Source: Letharia columbiana (lineage: Eukaryota > Ascomycota > Lecanoromycetes > Lecanorales > Parmeliaceae). Taken from it: a DNA stretch of 25,041 nt. This document shows positions 1-10,171 of this stretch, in pieces (the stretch's first letter is position 1; every line of letters begins with the position of its first letter). The position numbers and the translations under genes were made by a program. Location: positions 1 to 25,041 of the forward strand of contig NW_023501187.1 in assembly GCF_014066305.1 (NCBI RefSeq), read 5' to 3'. Under the pieces are notes generated by a model that was not told the DNA's origin, ran no database searches, and saw only the letters and a list, made by a program, of their open reading frames with translations.

Positions 1-53
1 AATCGTAGTCCGACTATTCGCTTCGCTTATAGTAGTCCTCAACTCAAAGACGC
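1..53 (+). repeat. Left terminal inverted repeat
   Basis: It matches the reverse complement of 1841-1893. The first 22 bases are identical, followed by matching blocks of 4, 8 and 14 bases. The motif CTCAAAGACGC near its inner end (about 47-57) is repeated once more at about 60-70, a short sub-terminal direct repeat. Confidence 0.85.
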
Positions 54-1840
54 ACTAGTCTCAAAGACGCGAAAATTCATTATTCCTTTCTAATTCTATA
101 TAGATCTTATTCTATAACTTAAATTCTAATAAATACGTTCTAATATATATATACTAGCTTCTATAAATTATAATTTAACTTTCGAATATAAGCCTTAATA
201 GCCTTATCGATCTTTTTTTACTAAATTTCCTTAGCCCGAGTAACTCGCTTTAAAATCTTCTTCGCCTTTTCTATAGCTATTTCTTTTATTATAATTAAAG
301 ATTTATATATTTAATCTATTAATATCTATTCTTTCTTCTAGATAATCGTCTTTAAAAATATCTTATATACTCGCTTAACTACGGCCTCTTTATAAATAGT
401 CTTAATATTTTATTTAATAATTTATCTCGAATAACTATTAGTAATAGATTCTTTTATAAACCGAGTTAATAGTTATTATATACTCTTTAAAATAATAAAA
501 GCTTAAATAATAAGTAGTTTTTTAAATTATTAATTATATTTAATAACGTCTTCGACTTTATAAAGAGTTCTAGTAAATATAAGAGATATAAACTTATCTA
601 AAGTTATAGCGCGGAGTGCTAGATTTCTAATTTTTTCGAGTATTACTTTAAAGTTATAGAGTATAAAACTAGTCTTTTAAAAGACTAAATATATAATACT
701 AGACGTAAAAATTTAAGTTTTTATCTAATTAAATACTACGAGAAAGTCGAGTTTATTAAAATCGCTACTTTTAAGACATATAGCTGAATCTATAATCTTT
801 ATATAATAATATTTAAATAATTAAAAGTATTCTATATCTAATAATTATATAATATATATAAAATATAAGAGAAGTATAAATAAGTCGATCTTTAATTATT
901 AGATAAATATATAAAATTTATAAATATAGTAAAATCCGAAATCGTTTAGAATTAAGATTCTTTATTCTCTTACTTAATAATAATAAGAAAATATATTAAA
1001 ATATAGTAGCTAGTCGTATATTAGTTTATTATTTAAATATTTAATAGATGAAATAACTAATATAATATTCGAAGATAAGTCGTTTTTATCTTATTTATAT
1101 AGAATATAAATATCTTTTAGAATTATAAATAGAGGTATACTTTAGTCTTCGACGCTAATATATTTTATAAATATAATATAATTACGATTATCTAAATCTA
1201 TAAATTATAGAAACTTACTTTTATTTAAAGTAATAATATAATAAACGATTTTACAGTTAATTCGAAAGTTAGTCTTATCTATATTCTAAATATTCTAATA
1301 TTATATACTCTTCTCTTTATAGCTCTATTAAAAAAATTTATACATTACGCGTATACTCTTAATATCGTATATATTCTTATACTCGATACTAAAAGATTTT
1401 TACTTTTATTTATAATATTTAGAATATTATTTTATAAATTATATAATTTAATCTTTATCGAATAATTTAGAGAAATAATACGAATTTAAAATAATTTTAA
1501 AAATATACTTAGTAATATTTTAAATATAATTTAATCGAAGTAAATACTTAATATTATCTAGACGATTAATATAGTTATATAGCGACTATTTTTAAATTAT
1601 AGTAAGACGTATGTGAATAAATATTTAAATACTTCTAGAAGCTTATTCTCGAAGTCGTCTTTATACTTATCGCGGTTTAAGACTATAATACTCTACGGCC
1701 GCTATAGCGCTACGAAAATAATTATTCTTATACTTATTAATAGTCTTTTAAACGAGTTTCTCTTACTTAGAATAAGATATAAATATAATATAGTAAAATA
1801 ATAGTGGATTATAATATGGGGTGTCAAATCGCGAAAAAAC

Positions 1841-1893
1841 GCGTCTTTGAGTTGCGAACTACTATGAGCGGAGCGAATAGTCGGACTACGATT
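1841..1893 (-). repeat. Right terminal inverted repeat
   Basis: This is the inverted partner of 1-53. It ends ...GGACTACGAT and is followed by TA at 1893-1894, a possible Tc1/mariner target duplication. It keeps more C than the left copy (CTCCGCTC against CTTCGCTT), so the left copy seems to have taken more C-to-T change. Confidence 0.85.
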
Positions 1894-1894
1894 A

Positions 1895-2388
1895 GTAATA
1901 ACTTTTTTGTTTTCTATTGAAATTTTCAATTTTTTTTTTAAATTTTGAAGCGCTATTTGCGCTTTCCGAATTTTTAAGAATTATAAAAACGCTTCCCAAA
2001 GAAAAAACCCCCCCCCTTTTTACCCAAAACCCCTAAAAAAAAAAAAAATAAAAAAAAAAATAAAAAATTTTTTTTTTTATCATACTATCTTAGTAATTAC
2101 GAGTACTGTGTTCGGTAATGCACGTAAGGTAGTCCAAAGATCTCTACATTTACCTATCTGAATCCACTAGTGGTAATATTTTCTGCATCACCATGCAATG
2201 CGACGTCAGCACGATGATTGACTCTCCATGATCAGATTGAACACGATGCCTTTCCCAGTATCCCAGTATCGCATCCCCCATCTGCCACGACTAGAAATAC
2301 ATTGCCATATGATTTTTGATCTGGTATATCGCTTGTCTCATCGTTGTTCACATATCAACTGTAGCCTCGTTGCCGAAGAAAAGCCAGG
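1895..2388. other. Low-complexity AT tract and upstream region of the STAND gene
   Basis: 1895-2090 holds long A, T and C homopolymers and a short inverted repeat around 1948-1962 (AAGCGC, 5-base loop, GCGCTT). From about 2100 the composition returns to normal. No protein could be read here; 2100-2388 is taken as the 5' flank of the STAND gene starting at 2389. Confidence 0.5.
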
Positions 2389-4363
2389 ATGTCTTTTGGC
2401 GTCGGCGTTGGCGATATCTTAGCGGTCTCGAAGCTTGCACGCAGTGTTTGGAGCCAAGTTCGAGACTCTTCCGATCAGTTCAATGCCATTCGCAATGAGT
2501 GAGTATGCTATGATGATGGACGCTTGTCCCTGAAGGCTTTCTGTATCAGACGCACAGTTTCCCTGACAGTGTCAACAGAGTTGCTGGTCTCCATCTCGTT
2601 CTCGAGGATGTTGCACAAAATTCATCACGGTGTCGGCTCAGCGGGAAGCAGAAAAGCGATCTGTCATCGTAGATAGAAGGAACGCAGAGCCTTCTTGAAG
2701 AGATTGCTGTCGTCCTTGAAAAGTACGAGAGTCTCGGAAAAGAATCATCGACGATAGGGCCAAGGCGGAAAAGGCCTTGAGGAAAATACGCTGGGATCAG
2801 GATGCCATCAGAGGCTTTCGCTCTCGTGTAATCTCGAACACTACGCTGTTGGACGCCTACAAGTCTAGTCACACAAGGGAGGTATCTCGAAGGGCGGCCG
2901 AGAGTGTGGCTACCCTGCATGAACGTATGGGAAGTTTACAGCTGGATCAAGACCAACGAGAGCGGCATGCACTGTTCGATTGGCTGACGACCCTCAATTT
3001 CCCTGCACAGCAGGATGTCTTCTTCGGTAGATGGCAAGAAGGCACAGGCCAATGGCTTCTTCATTCAGCGGAGTTTGAGACATGGATGAGCACGCTAGGA
3101 AAGACATTACTCTGCAGAGGAATGCCAGGTGCAGGGAAGACTATACTGGCATCCACGGTCATAAGCCATCTATCAACGCTCTGCAGTGACAAAATCTCCG
3201 TGGTTTGCATCTACAGCGATTACAGAAAGCAGCACGAACAGACACCTGTCAACTTGATTGCCAGTATTCTGAAACAGCTTCTTCAACATCAGACATCAAT
3301 TCCCGAAGACATTAGGAGGTGCTATCGCCACCACGCTTACTCCGGGACCTGCCCGAATGCAAAGGAGATATACACCCTACTTCAATCTACAATTTCGGGG
3401 GTTTCTGAAGTCTACATAGTCGCGGACGCAGTTGATGAACTGTCTATTCAAGTCCGCCAACCGTTGCTGTCGAACTTATGCGCGCTTCAAGAGATCCATA
3501 CACTCAATATGATGGTGACTTCACGCTTCATTCCCCAAATATCCCGGGAATTGCGGGATCCGATGTGTCTGGAAATCCGCACCAACGATGAGGATGTTCG
3601 CAGATATGTGCAGGGGCATCTCAATGATTTGGCTAGATGTGTCATGGGAAATCCTCAGCTGCAAGAAAGCATAGTGGATTCCATAGTGAATGTTGTGGAT
3701 GGCATGTTTCTGCTGGCTCGGTTGCATATGGACTCATTGACGGACAAAACGACCTCTAAAGCTATCAAGAAATCTCTTGAAAACTTGCCAAAGGGCTCTG
3801 ACGCTCTGGACACTGCCTACGAGCAAGCTATGCAGAGAATAGAAGATCAAAAGCCTGGCTTCAGAGATCTCGCGAAACGGACATTGACCTGGATTTCATA
3901 CACCTACGAGTTGTTGACAGTCGCTGGAGTACGCCATGCGTTGGCAGTAGAAGTTGGAGAATCGGAGTTTGATCAAGAGAACCTCGACGAGATCGAAGAT
4001 ATACTTTCAGTCTGCTGTGGTTTGGTAATCATCGATCCAGAAACAGAGGCTGTCAGGCTGGTTCACTACACGACACAGGAATATTTCAAAAAATTCGGTT
4101 CCCGACATTTTCCAAACGCTCGAGAAGACATCGCCGTTAGCTGTCTTACATATCTTCTTTTCAACGAATTTGGAGGAGGCTGGGTTTGGGATGTTACCAA
4201 GGAGGGAAAAGATGGAAGTCTCAGGTGGACCACCATGGCACTAGTGAGAGATCGCCTACAAAAGTATCCGTTTCTTCTGTACGCCGCCAGATTCTGGGCA
4301 TGGCATGCAAAATATTACGCCAGCAGTTTCGAAGATAAAGTGGGTAGATTATTGACAAGATGA
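2389..4363 (+). pseudogene. NACHT/STAND NTPase, broken in its N-terminal region
   Basis: Fungal STAND proteins are intracellular NTP-driven switches of the NLR type, often acting in non-self recognition. Exon 1 (2389-2498) opens MSFGVGVGDILAVSKLARSV, typical of the N-terminal region of this class; a 71-nt intron follows (2499-2569, GTGAGT...CAG). Exon 2 runs in frame to TAG at 2670-2672, stays open after it, then must shift by one base near 2735-2745 to join the long frame to 4363. From 2777 that frame holds GTGQWLL, Walker A GMPGAGKT (codons 115-122), Walker B VYIVADAVDEL (212-222), sensor TSR (248-250) and the winged-helix LVHYTTQEYF (429-438). No ankyrin, WD or TPR repeats follow, so the sensor part is missing. 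The stop fits CAG to TAG, a RIP-type change. A sequencing error at either lesion cannot be excluded. NACHT identity is firm. Confidence 0.85.
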
Positions 4364-4426
4364 AAGATGAAGATCACAGCCCTATCCGAAATATCAGAAC
4401 TTCCTCTGCCGCCAAAAACCGGTCAG

Positions 4427-5335
4427 CTAGGCCGCCATCGTAGTCCTCGCTGGAACCCAAGATGTCGCTTGTGCATGCGCTGGCACCCTTCTTAGGCGGC
4501 CATGGTGTGGACTTCCTGGTTTGCCAGGCGATCCGAGGCCTCCTATTGCCAAGGTAAGAGCGTGCGGAGGATCTAGCCAACCGTCGAGGCCGGCCATTAC
4601 TTTGCAATCTCGGACAATTGAAGGATCGGCGAAATCAGGCCACTGGTTTTGCCATGAAAACAAAGGCTGGAATGATTTCCCGGGTTCTAATATAACACTC
4701 GACGGAGGACAAGGGAGATCACCGAGGTTGAAAGACTGCGGAGTACCACTTTTGTCTAACGTCGATAGCTGGTTTGGAGCAAAGGATGCAGTGGAGGTAG
4801 CGTGTATTGCTAAGATTGAGCCGCAGCCATTGTTAATGGTGATGGAAAAGAACAAGGCGTATGCGCTTGGAGATATGCTTGTGATCAATCAGCATATTGG
4901 TTTGACCAAGGCAAATGGAAGAATTACGGGTTTAATCCAGAGGGAATGGTGACTGAGGTTGGGCTAGGAACTGTGGCGAGGCAAGCCGTGTTGGTGGACT
5001 CTTGAGGCCAATAGTATAGAGACACTGACTAGAGTCTACCTCAGAATTTTGCAAAATCACGGAACAGAGCCTGAACTTACCGATACTTGTATGGTGCAGA
5101 TAGACGCTTGGCAGCCCGAGCTGTAACTTGGAGATGGCTGAACAGACTGATTTGCAGCAAAGTTATGATTGGGAAGCAGCCTAATAGGCTGAGATGAGTC
5201 GCCAAGATTCAAGTCCTGAGAAGAACTCCATGTTATCTTTTCCCAGAAGCTACAACTGACATGCTGCGCGAAAAGGATAAGGGTTGAGAAAAGCGCATAT
5301 CGAGAGCATTGGATCCGCATATTGAAGTTGCCCAT
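4427..5335 (-). CDS. Secreted protein of unknown function, three exons
   Basis: Exon 1 5081-5335, intron 5029-5080 (GTAAGT...TAG, 52 nt), exon 2 4928-5028, intron 4878-4927 (GTAATT...AAG, 50 nt), exon 3 4427-4877. The joined frame is 807 nt, 268 residues, with no lesion. The start is ATG at 5335, with a second ATG five codons on. A signal peptide is visible (YALFSTLILFAQHVSC, about residues 13-28). The mature protein is Ser/Pro/Thr-rich with scattered cysteines and carries VSLYYWPQESTNTACLATV, then FNLGDLPCPPSSV and DPPHALTLA. I recall similar motifs in an uncharacterised group of ascomycete secreted or cell-wall proteins; no enzymatic motif is evident. Splice sites and frame phase agree at both junctions, which is the main reason to prefer this strand over the open plus-strand frame at 4521-4952. 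Confidence 0.7.
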
Positions 5336-6261
5336 TCAACGACTGAATTTTTTGAGAAAGAAGGAGCTGTGATCGACTGAGCTTGGCAGTAGAAAGGAAA
5401 GAGAATCTTGGGCGTCTTCTATGTATAATGAAGTCACAATTGACGGGGCAAAGGTGGTGTATCGGAGATGAAAGTGCTGCTGCACGCTTTAGGGTTGCAG
5501 CATATGTGTATCCCAGACTTGCGTCGAGAGCGCACTCCTGTCGCAGAAGCTGCGGGCTCTCTTGCCTGGGAAATTACATTTCGATTGAACTGCCCAGGAA
5601 AGGCAGCATAAAGGCACCTAAGGATCAAGAAAGCGTACGCGCACGTATGGACAACCTGCACGTTGCGGACGTGTCCTCGAAGCGCTTGCGAAGGAAACAA
5701 AATGCGGTGATGAAAAGGAGTTGCAGCATACGTAAGGCAAGAAAGGACGTTGAGTGTGCTCTTACGCCCCATCGTCGCATGCGGATGCACCGGATCTGAT
5801 TGCGAGCGGACGGCACAGCTGCGTGAGGGAGGCTCAGCAAGTTTCTCAATAGGTAAATCTAGCCGTAATGTAGAATTATAGTGAGCCCCTTTCTGTATGT
5901 TTTCTGTCCGTTTTTTGTTTTTGTTTTTTCTGTTGTTTGCGAGAGCGCTCTAGACCCAATCGTGTTATTTTCGACTCTGGCAGGCCTGTCGCCGCTTCCA
6001 TCTCAAAACCTAGGCCCCTCCCTCCGAAACAGGGCCACGCTGTGCTTCCATTCGTATTCACGTTGCTGACGATGGGAAACCGGCGACATGGTATCATGAC
6101 TCTGTCGCCTGGTCTCTCTGTAAATACCCTGTCATGCTTGCGAGCCGTTGCTCTTTGGCTCTTCGAATACGCCGCTCTGCCCTACCGTCTTTGGTTACGA
6201 TTAATTGCTGGAGCTCAAGCTCGTCTACTATTGCTGATATCTATCCTACCTGCCATGACTG
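5336..6261. other. Intergenic stretch, no gene recognised
   Basis: Open frames on both strands (for example 5383-5799 + and 5434-5790 -) overlap each other, are Arg/Ser/Cys-rich and show no domain, signal peptide or credible splice sites. The right part (5876-6260) contains T-rich runs. It separates two genes on the minus strand, so it should hold the 5' flank of the gene starting at 5335 and the 3' flank of the one ending near 6262. Confidence 0.4.
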
Positions 6262-7260
6262 TCATAGCCAAGGTAACGTGCATTGGAAAGGGGTTCTACA
6301 TAATATTCCGTCCGTGTATTCTATTGATAGAGGTGGTATTATGGAGAGATGATCAGTGAGTTGTGTTTGAACTATAGATACACTGAGGGCGCTAGTTGAG
6401 CGATTGCCTGTCCGGGCGGTTACGACTTGTGAGAGTCCGACTGCTACAGCGGGGATCAAAGCGGGCAGTTGGGCGCCAGTTGGAAATTGTATGAGGTCGA
6501 TGAAAAGGCCGCCAGTGCCGGTTTGACCGATGATGTCGGCGCCCAAGGTGCCAACGTCGCAGCTGCTGCGTTTGTTTCTGGCTTTGGAGGCGGCACAGGT
6601 GTCGCTCTGTGCGTAGCTGACGATGGCACTTTGGAGGGCTACGGTTGATGATCTGGGAGTCAGCATACGTTTCTCAAGATGTCATTTTAGCCCCCAAAAC
6701 AAGCCTCGGGAGCACAACAGAGAGAAGAAGCCCTTTCTCCGCCTCCAGGAAAAATGTCTCATGTGCAAAATAAACACCCCCGCGGGCTGGAAGGTGATAC
6801 TCCGAAACGACGTACCGGATGGGAGGGCAATCGCTACCGCGCCATCGGTGCCAGTGGATAAGATGGGCCCGCTGATCTTCATTTAGTATATACGAGACCT
6901 CGAGCCAGAAAGCGCGGCGAGAGAGATCAGATTTTGGGAGAGAAACTTACCCAGTAATGGTGCTGGATGCACAGTTCCAGGAAGTAGGAGAAGGAAGCGT
7001 GCTGTAGTCACAAGGTGCATCTGAGCCGGTGGTCATTTCCGCATAGATTGTTCGTTGTTGCAACCACACCAGCCTGCATTCGCGATTGATGTGCAGGCGT
7101 TGCCTGGATCTGCCTCGTGGGAGCAAGTTGGCGAGGCCGCTGCTGCTCGCGGAGCGAGTGTGATGACAGGCTCTCTTGCTAGTAGGGCGGCGTGGGGCTG
7201 CAGGCGCTCGGATGCTGAACAAAGAGACACCGATATGAGTATGAGCCATAATGGGAGCAT
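6262..7260 (-). pseudogene. Secreted Cys-containing protein, frameshifted
   Basis: Exon 1 starts at ATG 7260 with a signal peptide (MLPLWLILISVSLCSA) followed by ACTSIANAGWCGCNNE. Near 7041-7050 the frame must shift by one base to continue as YAEMTTGSDAPCDYSTLPSP up to a donor at 6950 (GTAAGT). Intron 6872-6950 ends GATCAG, and exon 2 (6816-6871) reads GPILSTGTDGAVAIALPS. A second donor (GTACGT, 6815) probably starts another intron. The last exon seems to include VALQSAIVSYAQSDTCAASK and TLGADIIGQTGTGGLFIDLI before a stop at 6262, but its acceptor could not be fixed in phase. The pattern of spaced cysteines, then a Thr/Ser stretch, then a GTGG motif, is common in ascomycete secreted proteins without known function. 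The frameshift may be real or a sequencing error. Confidence 0.5.
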
Positions 7261-8301
7261 TCTACCAGTAATACTGATGGTGATATAGACTGAGGAAAAG
7301 GCAACCGAGACTTGTGTTGACAGAATGAGGTGTCTGAATCTGTGCTCTCTTTAAGAACATGTCAATAAAACCATGTTCAGCCTTTTCCCGCTCTAAAGAC
7401 TTTGAAACAATACAACAGGAAAGGATACAGAAATCAGGGCAGGTGAGAATTGCTTGGCCGCCGCACTAGAACCAAGGCTTTGTAAAAGCATAAGGATATA
7501 GATGGGGTGAGCAATGAAGCATGACACGGCCGAGATCTTGAGGATCGGAGGTTCTGTTTCAAAAAGGAAGAAACACGAGTTGCCTCTGGTGCCGTGCCGC
7601 ATAGTGTATCTGATAGCAAAGTTCCATGTGGCTCAATAGTCGATGTATTGTGCTCGTACGGCCGAGGTGATTCTTATCACGAGCCAATCAGAGATCAGCA
7701 GTCTCGAAAGTCCCATACAGCTCGCGTCGATTCCGAAGAAAATCATATGGGCTTTTCGACTGACTTTTTCTCCTATACTAAATGACGAGAGCAAGACACG
7801 GTTCAATACTCGATACTTGAGAACTTGGTTTCTTTGGTGATGCTTTGTTACCAAGAATGCTGGACCCGACATGAGCGGTCCAACTGGCTGATGGAACCAT
7901 GTGCACATCATTATCTGACTTGCGCATGATGCAAACCTCGGCGGCACGAGTGAGAGATTCAGGTGCCATTTCCCGCGGCACGGCTCCACGACTAAGAAGA
8001 ACCGATATTGAAGAGGAAAAGCTCACGTTGGCAAGATGATGGCATATGGTATGACGACCAGTACCTGACCAGTAAGGAATCCCAAACCTTTCTAGATAGC
8101 GTGGGTGTGACACGGTGAACCGTCATGTCGAGGGAGAAGCAATAACTTGAAGATTGTTGTGTTTGCTTCCAAGATACAACATAGCCGAAGCAATACGGAA
8201 CAGCATAAATTGGAAGCGTACTTGAAGGGTCTTTGGTTCCATGTGGAATTGATGCCAAGTTTCATGTGGCTCGTTAGTGGATATGTTTAGTGTTTACCTA
8301 A
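7261..8301. other. Long intergenic stretch; may hide 5' exons of the LRR gene
   Basis: No coding region could be supported. Short open frames (7643-7840 +, 7633-7989 -, 7992-8258 -) have no recognisable domain. Since the LRR frame from 8302 lacks an F-box and a clear start codon, its first exon(s) may lie here on the plus strand. Two loosely similar segments containing CATGTGGCTC occur at about 7624 and 8263. Confidence 0.35.
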
Positions 8302-9483
8302 GGTACCATTCCAAGGTTAAGCTTACATTCCGCCCGCGGCACGGTCGGGAAGGCCGAGAATGACAGAATACCGCTTCTCGCCAACGATCTATCCGGCCCA
8401 CCAAACCTGCACTCTCTGACCCTCCTAGCTGGCGGTCCCAGGGAATTGTATACGCCGCCAACATTCCTCCATCGCAACCCAATGACACATCTCCACACCC
8501 TCACAATTTCCGACCGGGAAACAACCATCTCCGACATCTCCACCTACATCACCACTCTCCCATCCCTCCACACCCTCCTCATCGACGCCCTCAATTTCTC
8601 AACCCCACCACCAACAATTCCCCCCTCAGCCCAAAGATCCGCCCCACTCCAATCCCTCCACCTCAACTCCTTCCACCTCCCCCCCTCAACCCTGCACGCC
8701 CTCCTCCTCCTCCCCCGCGCCCTGCAAACGCTGAACTGCCTCACCCCCGGCCACCAGTTGTGGGAACCGTTCGGGGGCGGTTACCCCGACTCGGAAATGC
8801 TGGAGCCGCTGAGTGCCGCGGATATCGCATCGGGTTTGCGGCCGGCGAGGGACTCGCTGGTGGAGTTATGAGTTGTTGCCAATGCGGGGACGGATCGCTG
8901 GCCCGGTCGGAAAGAAGAGAGGTTGGATTTGAGGGATTTTGGGAGGCTGAAGGTGCTGAGGGTGGCGAGTGAGTTGGTTTTTGGTGTGAATGGACCGCGT
9001 CGAGAGCGTAAGGGGTTTTATGGGCTTTTGCCGTCTTCTTTGGAGGTTTTGGAGGTAAGTATTGCGTTTACTTGTCTCAATAGTCTTTCCCTTGCCGAAG
9101 GATATGTATGCCAACACGGTCACAATTCCTAGCTCGACTTCGGCTTCGATTCCAGAATCCTCGGCAGCGAAGGAGAAGAAGAAGAAGAAGAACAACAACA
9201 ACTAACACCCACTTTCGATGAAACTCAGCCCCAGCAGCATCTAGCAAAGGAGAAAACGAAGTACGCATGGCTGCAGGAGCTCGCCGAGCACGCCGCGGAC
9301 TCTCTTCCCAAGCTGAGAAAAGTGACACTGAACGAACGTTGGAAACACCCCCAAGGTTTCGCACACGTGCCGTTCCGGTGGGTACTACCGACGCATCTGG
9401 ATGAGTTGTTCGAGAAGAGTGGCGTCGACGTGGAGGTTTGGATGAGGAGGCCGAGCGATTATGGCAATTTGGACGAGCGGTAG
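8302..9483 (+). pseudogene. LRR-rich protein of F-box type, 5' end unclear, one in-frame stop
   Basis: From 8302 the frame is open and rich in leucine-repeat signatures: PNLHSLTLLAGG, MTHLHTLTI, LPSLHTLLIDALNF, APLQSLHLNSFHL. It meets TGA at 8869-8871, where conserved-looking sequence simply continues (VVANAGTDRWPGRKEE, then LRDFGRLKVLRVASELVFG). A 78-nt intron (9055-9132, GTAAGT...TAG) joins in phase to exon 2, which encodes a short poly-Glu/poly-Gln run and ends EVWMRRPSDYGNLDER at TAG 9481-9483. This architecture is usual for ascomycete F-box/LRR substrate adaptors of SCF ubiquitin ligases, but no F-box is seen, so that role is inferred. The single stop could be CGA to TGA or an assembly error. 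Confidence 0.55.
9172..9200 (+). repeat. GAA/CAA trinucleotide microsatellite in coding sequence
   Basis: A run of GAA triplets followed by CAA triplets encodes about six glutamates and three glutamines in exon 2 of the LRR gene. Its length may vary between strains. Confidence 0.8.
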
Positions 9484-10171
9484 GTGGAGTGGGAGTTGTG
9501 TACGAAGTAACGACGAATTACAAACGAAGCCTCGGGAATGGCCCGGGGCGGGCCGATGGGTTACACGTGTGTCGGTATGAAGTTGTCAGTATTACACAGT
9601 TCAACGCACATATTTGCAGCACGCGGCAGAATCTGGTAGGATATGCGTGGAACATCGAGCTCCTTCGGCTCGGGGATGCTAAATAGAAGGATCGGAAATC
9701 CGTTGCCGTTGAGAGGGAAACGGTCAGCAAGTTGGACGGAGGCAGCATTTGGGACTTTTTGCTTGCCTGTTCGTTGGGGATAGGGTTGGTACTTTGGGGC
9801 ATTAGGACGATCGTGGATATCGACAACTAACGCGAGAAAAAATAGAGCTCCATCGCGCGCGTCTAATATTCCATTAGTTAGATGTGTAGCGTCGGGAGAT
9901 GTTGTTGGAGGGCTGATGTTGGAATAATGATAATGATATGAATTGTTTTGGGCGTGGGATCTTGCTTCTGACTCGGCCTGGTTTTCAGTGGATGGTTCAG
10001 GAACCGCTTCCGTGAAGAAGAGGAAGGGAGAGAGGGCGTTTTCCAATTTCATATAGTTGTTATAGTTATGCTGCAAACATTGATAGAATTCCTAAGCGAT
10101 CTCCAACTAATTCCAACCTGGATTTCGTGACACTGCGAATCATCCGTCTTATCCAACGAACCCAACCCTCC
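9484..10171. other. Intergenic region between convergent genes, one unplaced ORF
   Basis: This lies between the 3' ends of the LRR gene (+) and EFL1 (-). A 171-codon open frame on the minus strand (9561-10076) starts with ATG and is Asn/Tyr/His-rich at its N-terminus (HNYNNYMKLENALS). It shows no domain, transmembrane segment or signal peptide, and runs antisense to the LRR gene's 3' flank, so it is not called as a gene. Confidence 0.3.

Larger units (their letters stand above)
1..1893. mobile_element. RIP-degraded DNA transposon with terminal inverted repeats (Tc1/mariner-like)
   Basis: The first ~53 bases and the reverse complement of the last ~53 bases (about 1841-1893) match at about 49 positions, starting AATCGTAGTCCGACTA. 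At least two of the mismatches are C/T, as RIP leaves. The right end reads ...CTACGAT followed by TA, and the left end is A followed by ATCGTAG at the window edge, so a TA target duplication fits; its left T would lie outside the window. Length (about 1.89 kb) and TA target suit Tc1/mariner elements of the pogo/Fot1 type, but this is inference. The interior is extremely AT-rich, almost free of CA and TG dinucleotides and full of TA, and has no reading frame longer than about 75 codons, so no transposase can be read. Confidence 0.85.

Noticed and set aside
4521..5005. Plus-strand frames reading like protein (HWFCHENKGWNDF; DQSAYWFDQGKWKNYGFNPE)
   Set aside because: They are in two different frames with stops between and no valid splice, while the minus strand gives a complete three-exon gene with signal peptide over the same bases.
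5383..5850. Overlapping plus and minus frames of 74-138 codons
   Set aside because: No domain, signal peptide or splice support on either strand; composition looks random.
5881..6359. Plus-strand frame of 140 codons with a hydrophobic stretch
   Set aside because: No recognisable family, no supported start or splice site, and it overlaps the 3' end of the minus-strand secreted gene.
9561..10076. 171-codon minus-strand ORF
   Set aside because: Possible but unsupported: no domain, no targeting signal, no splice context; left as an unplaced ORF.
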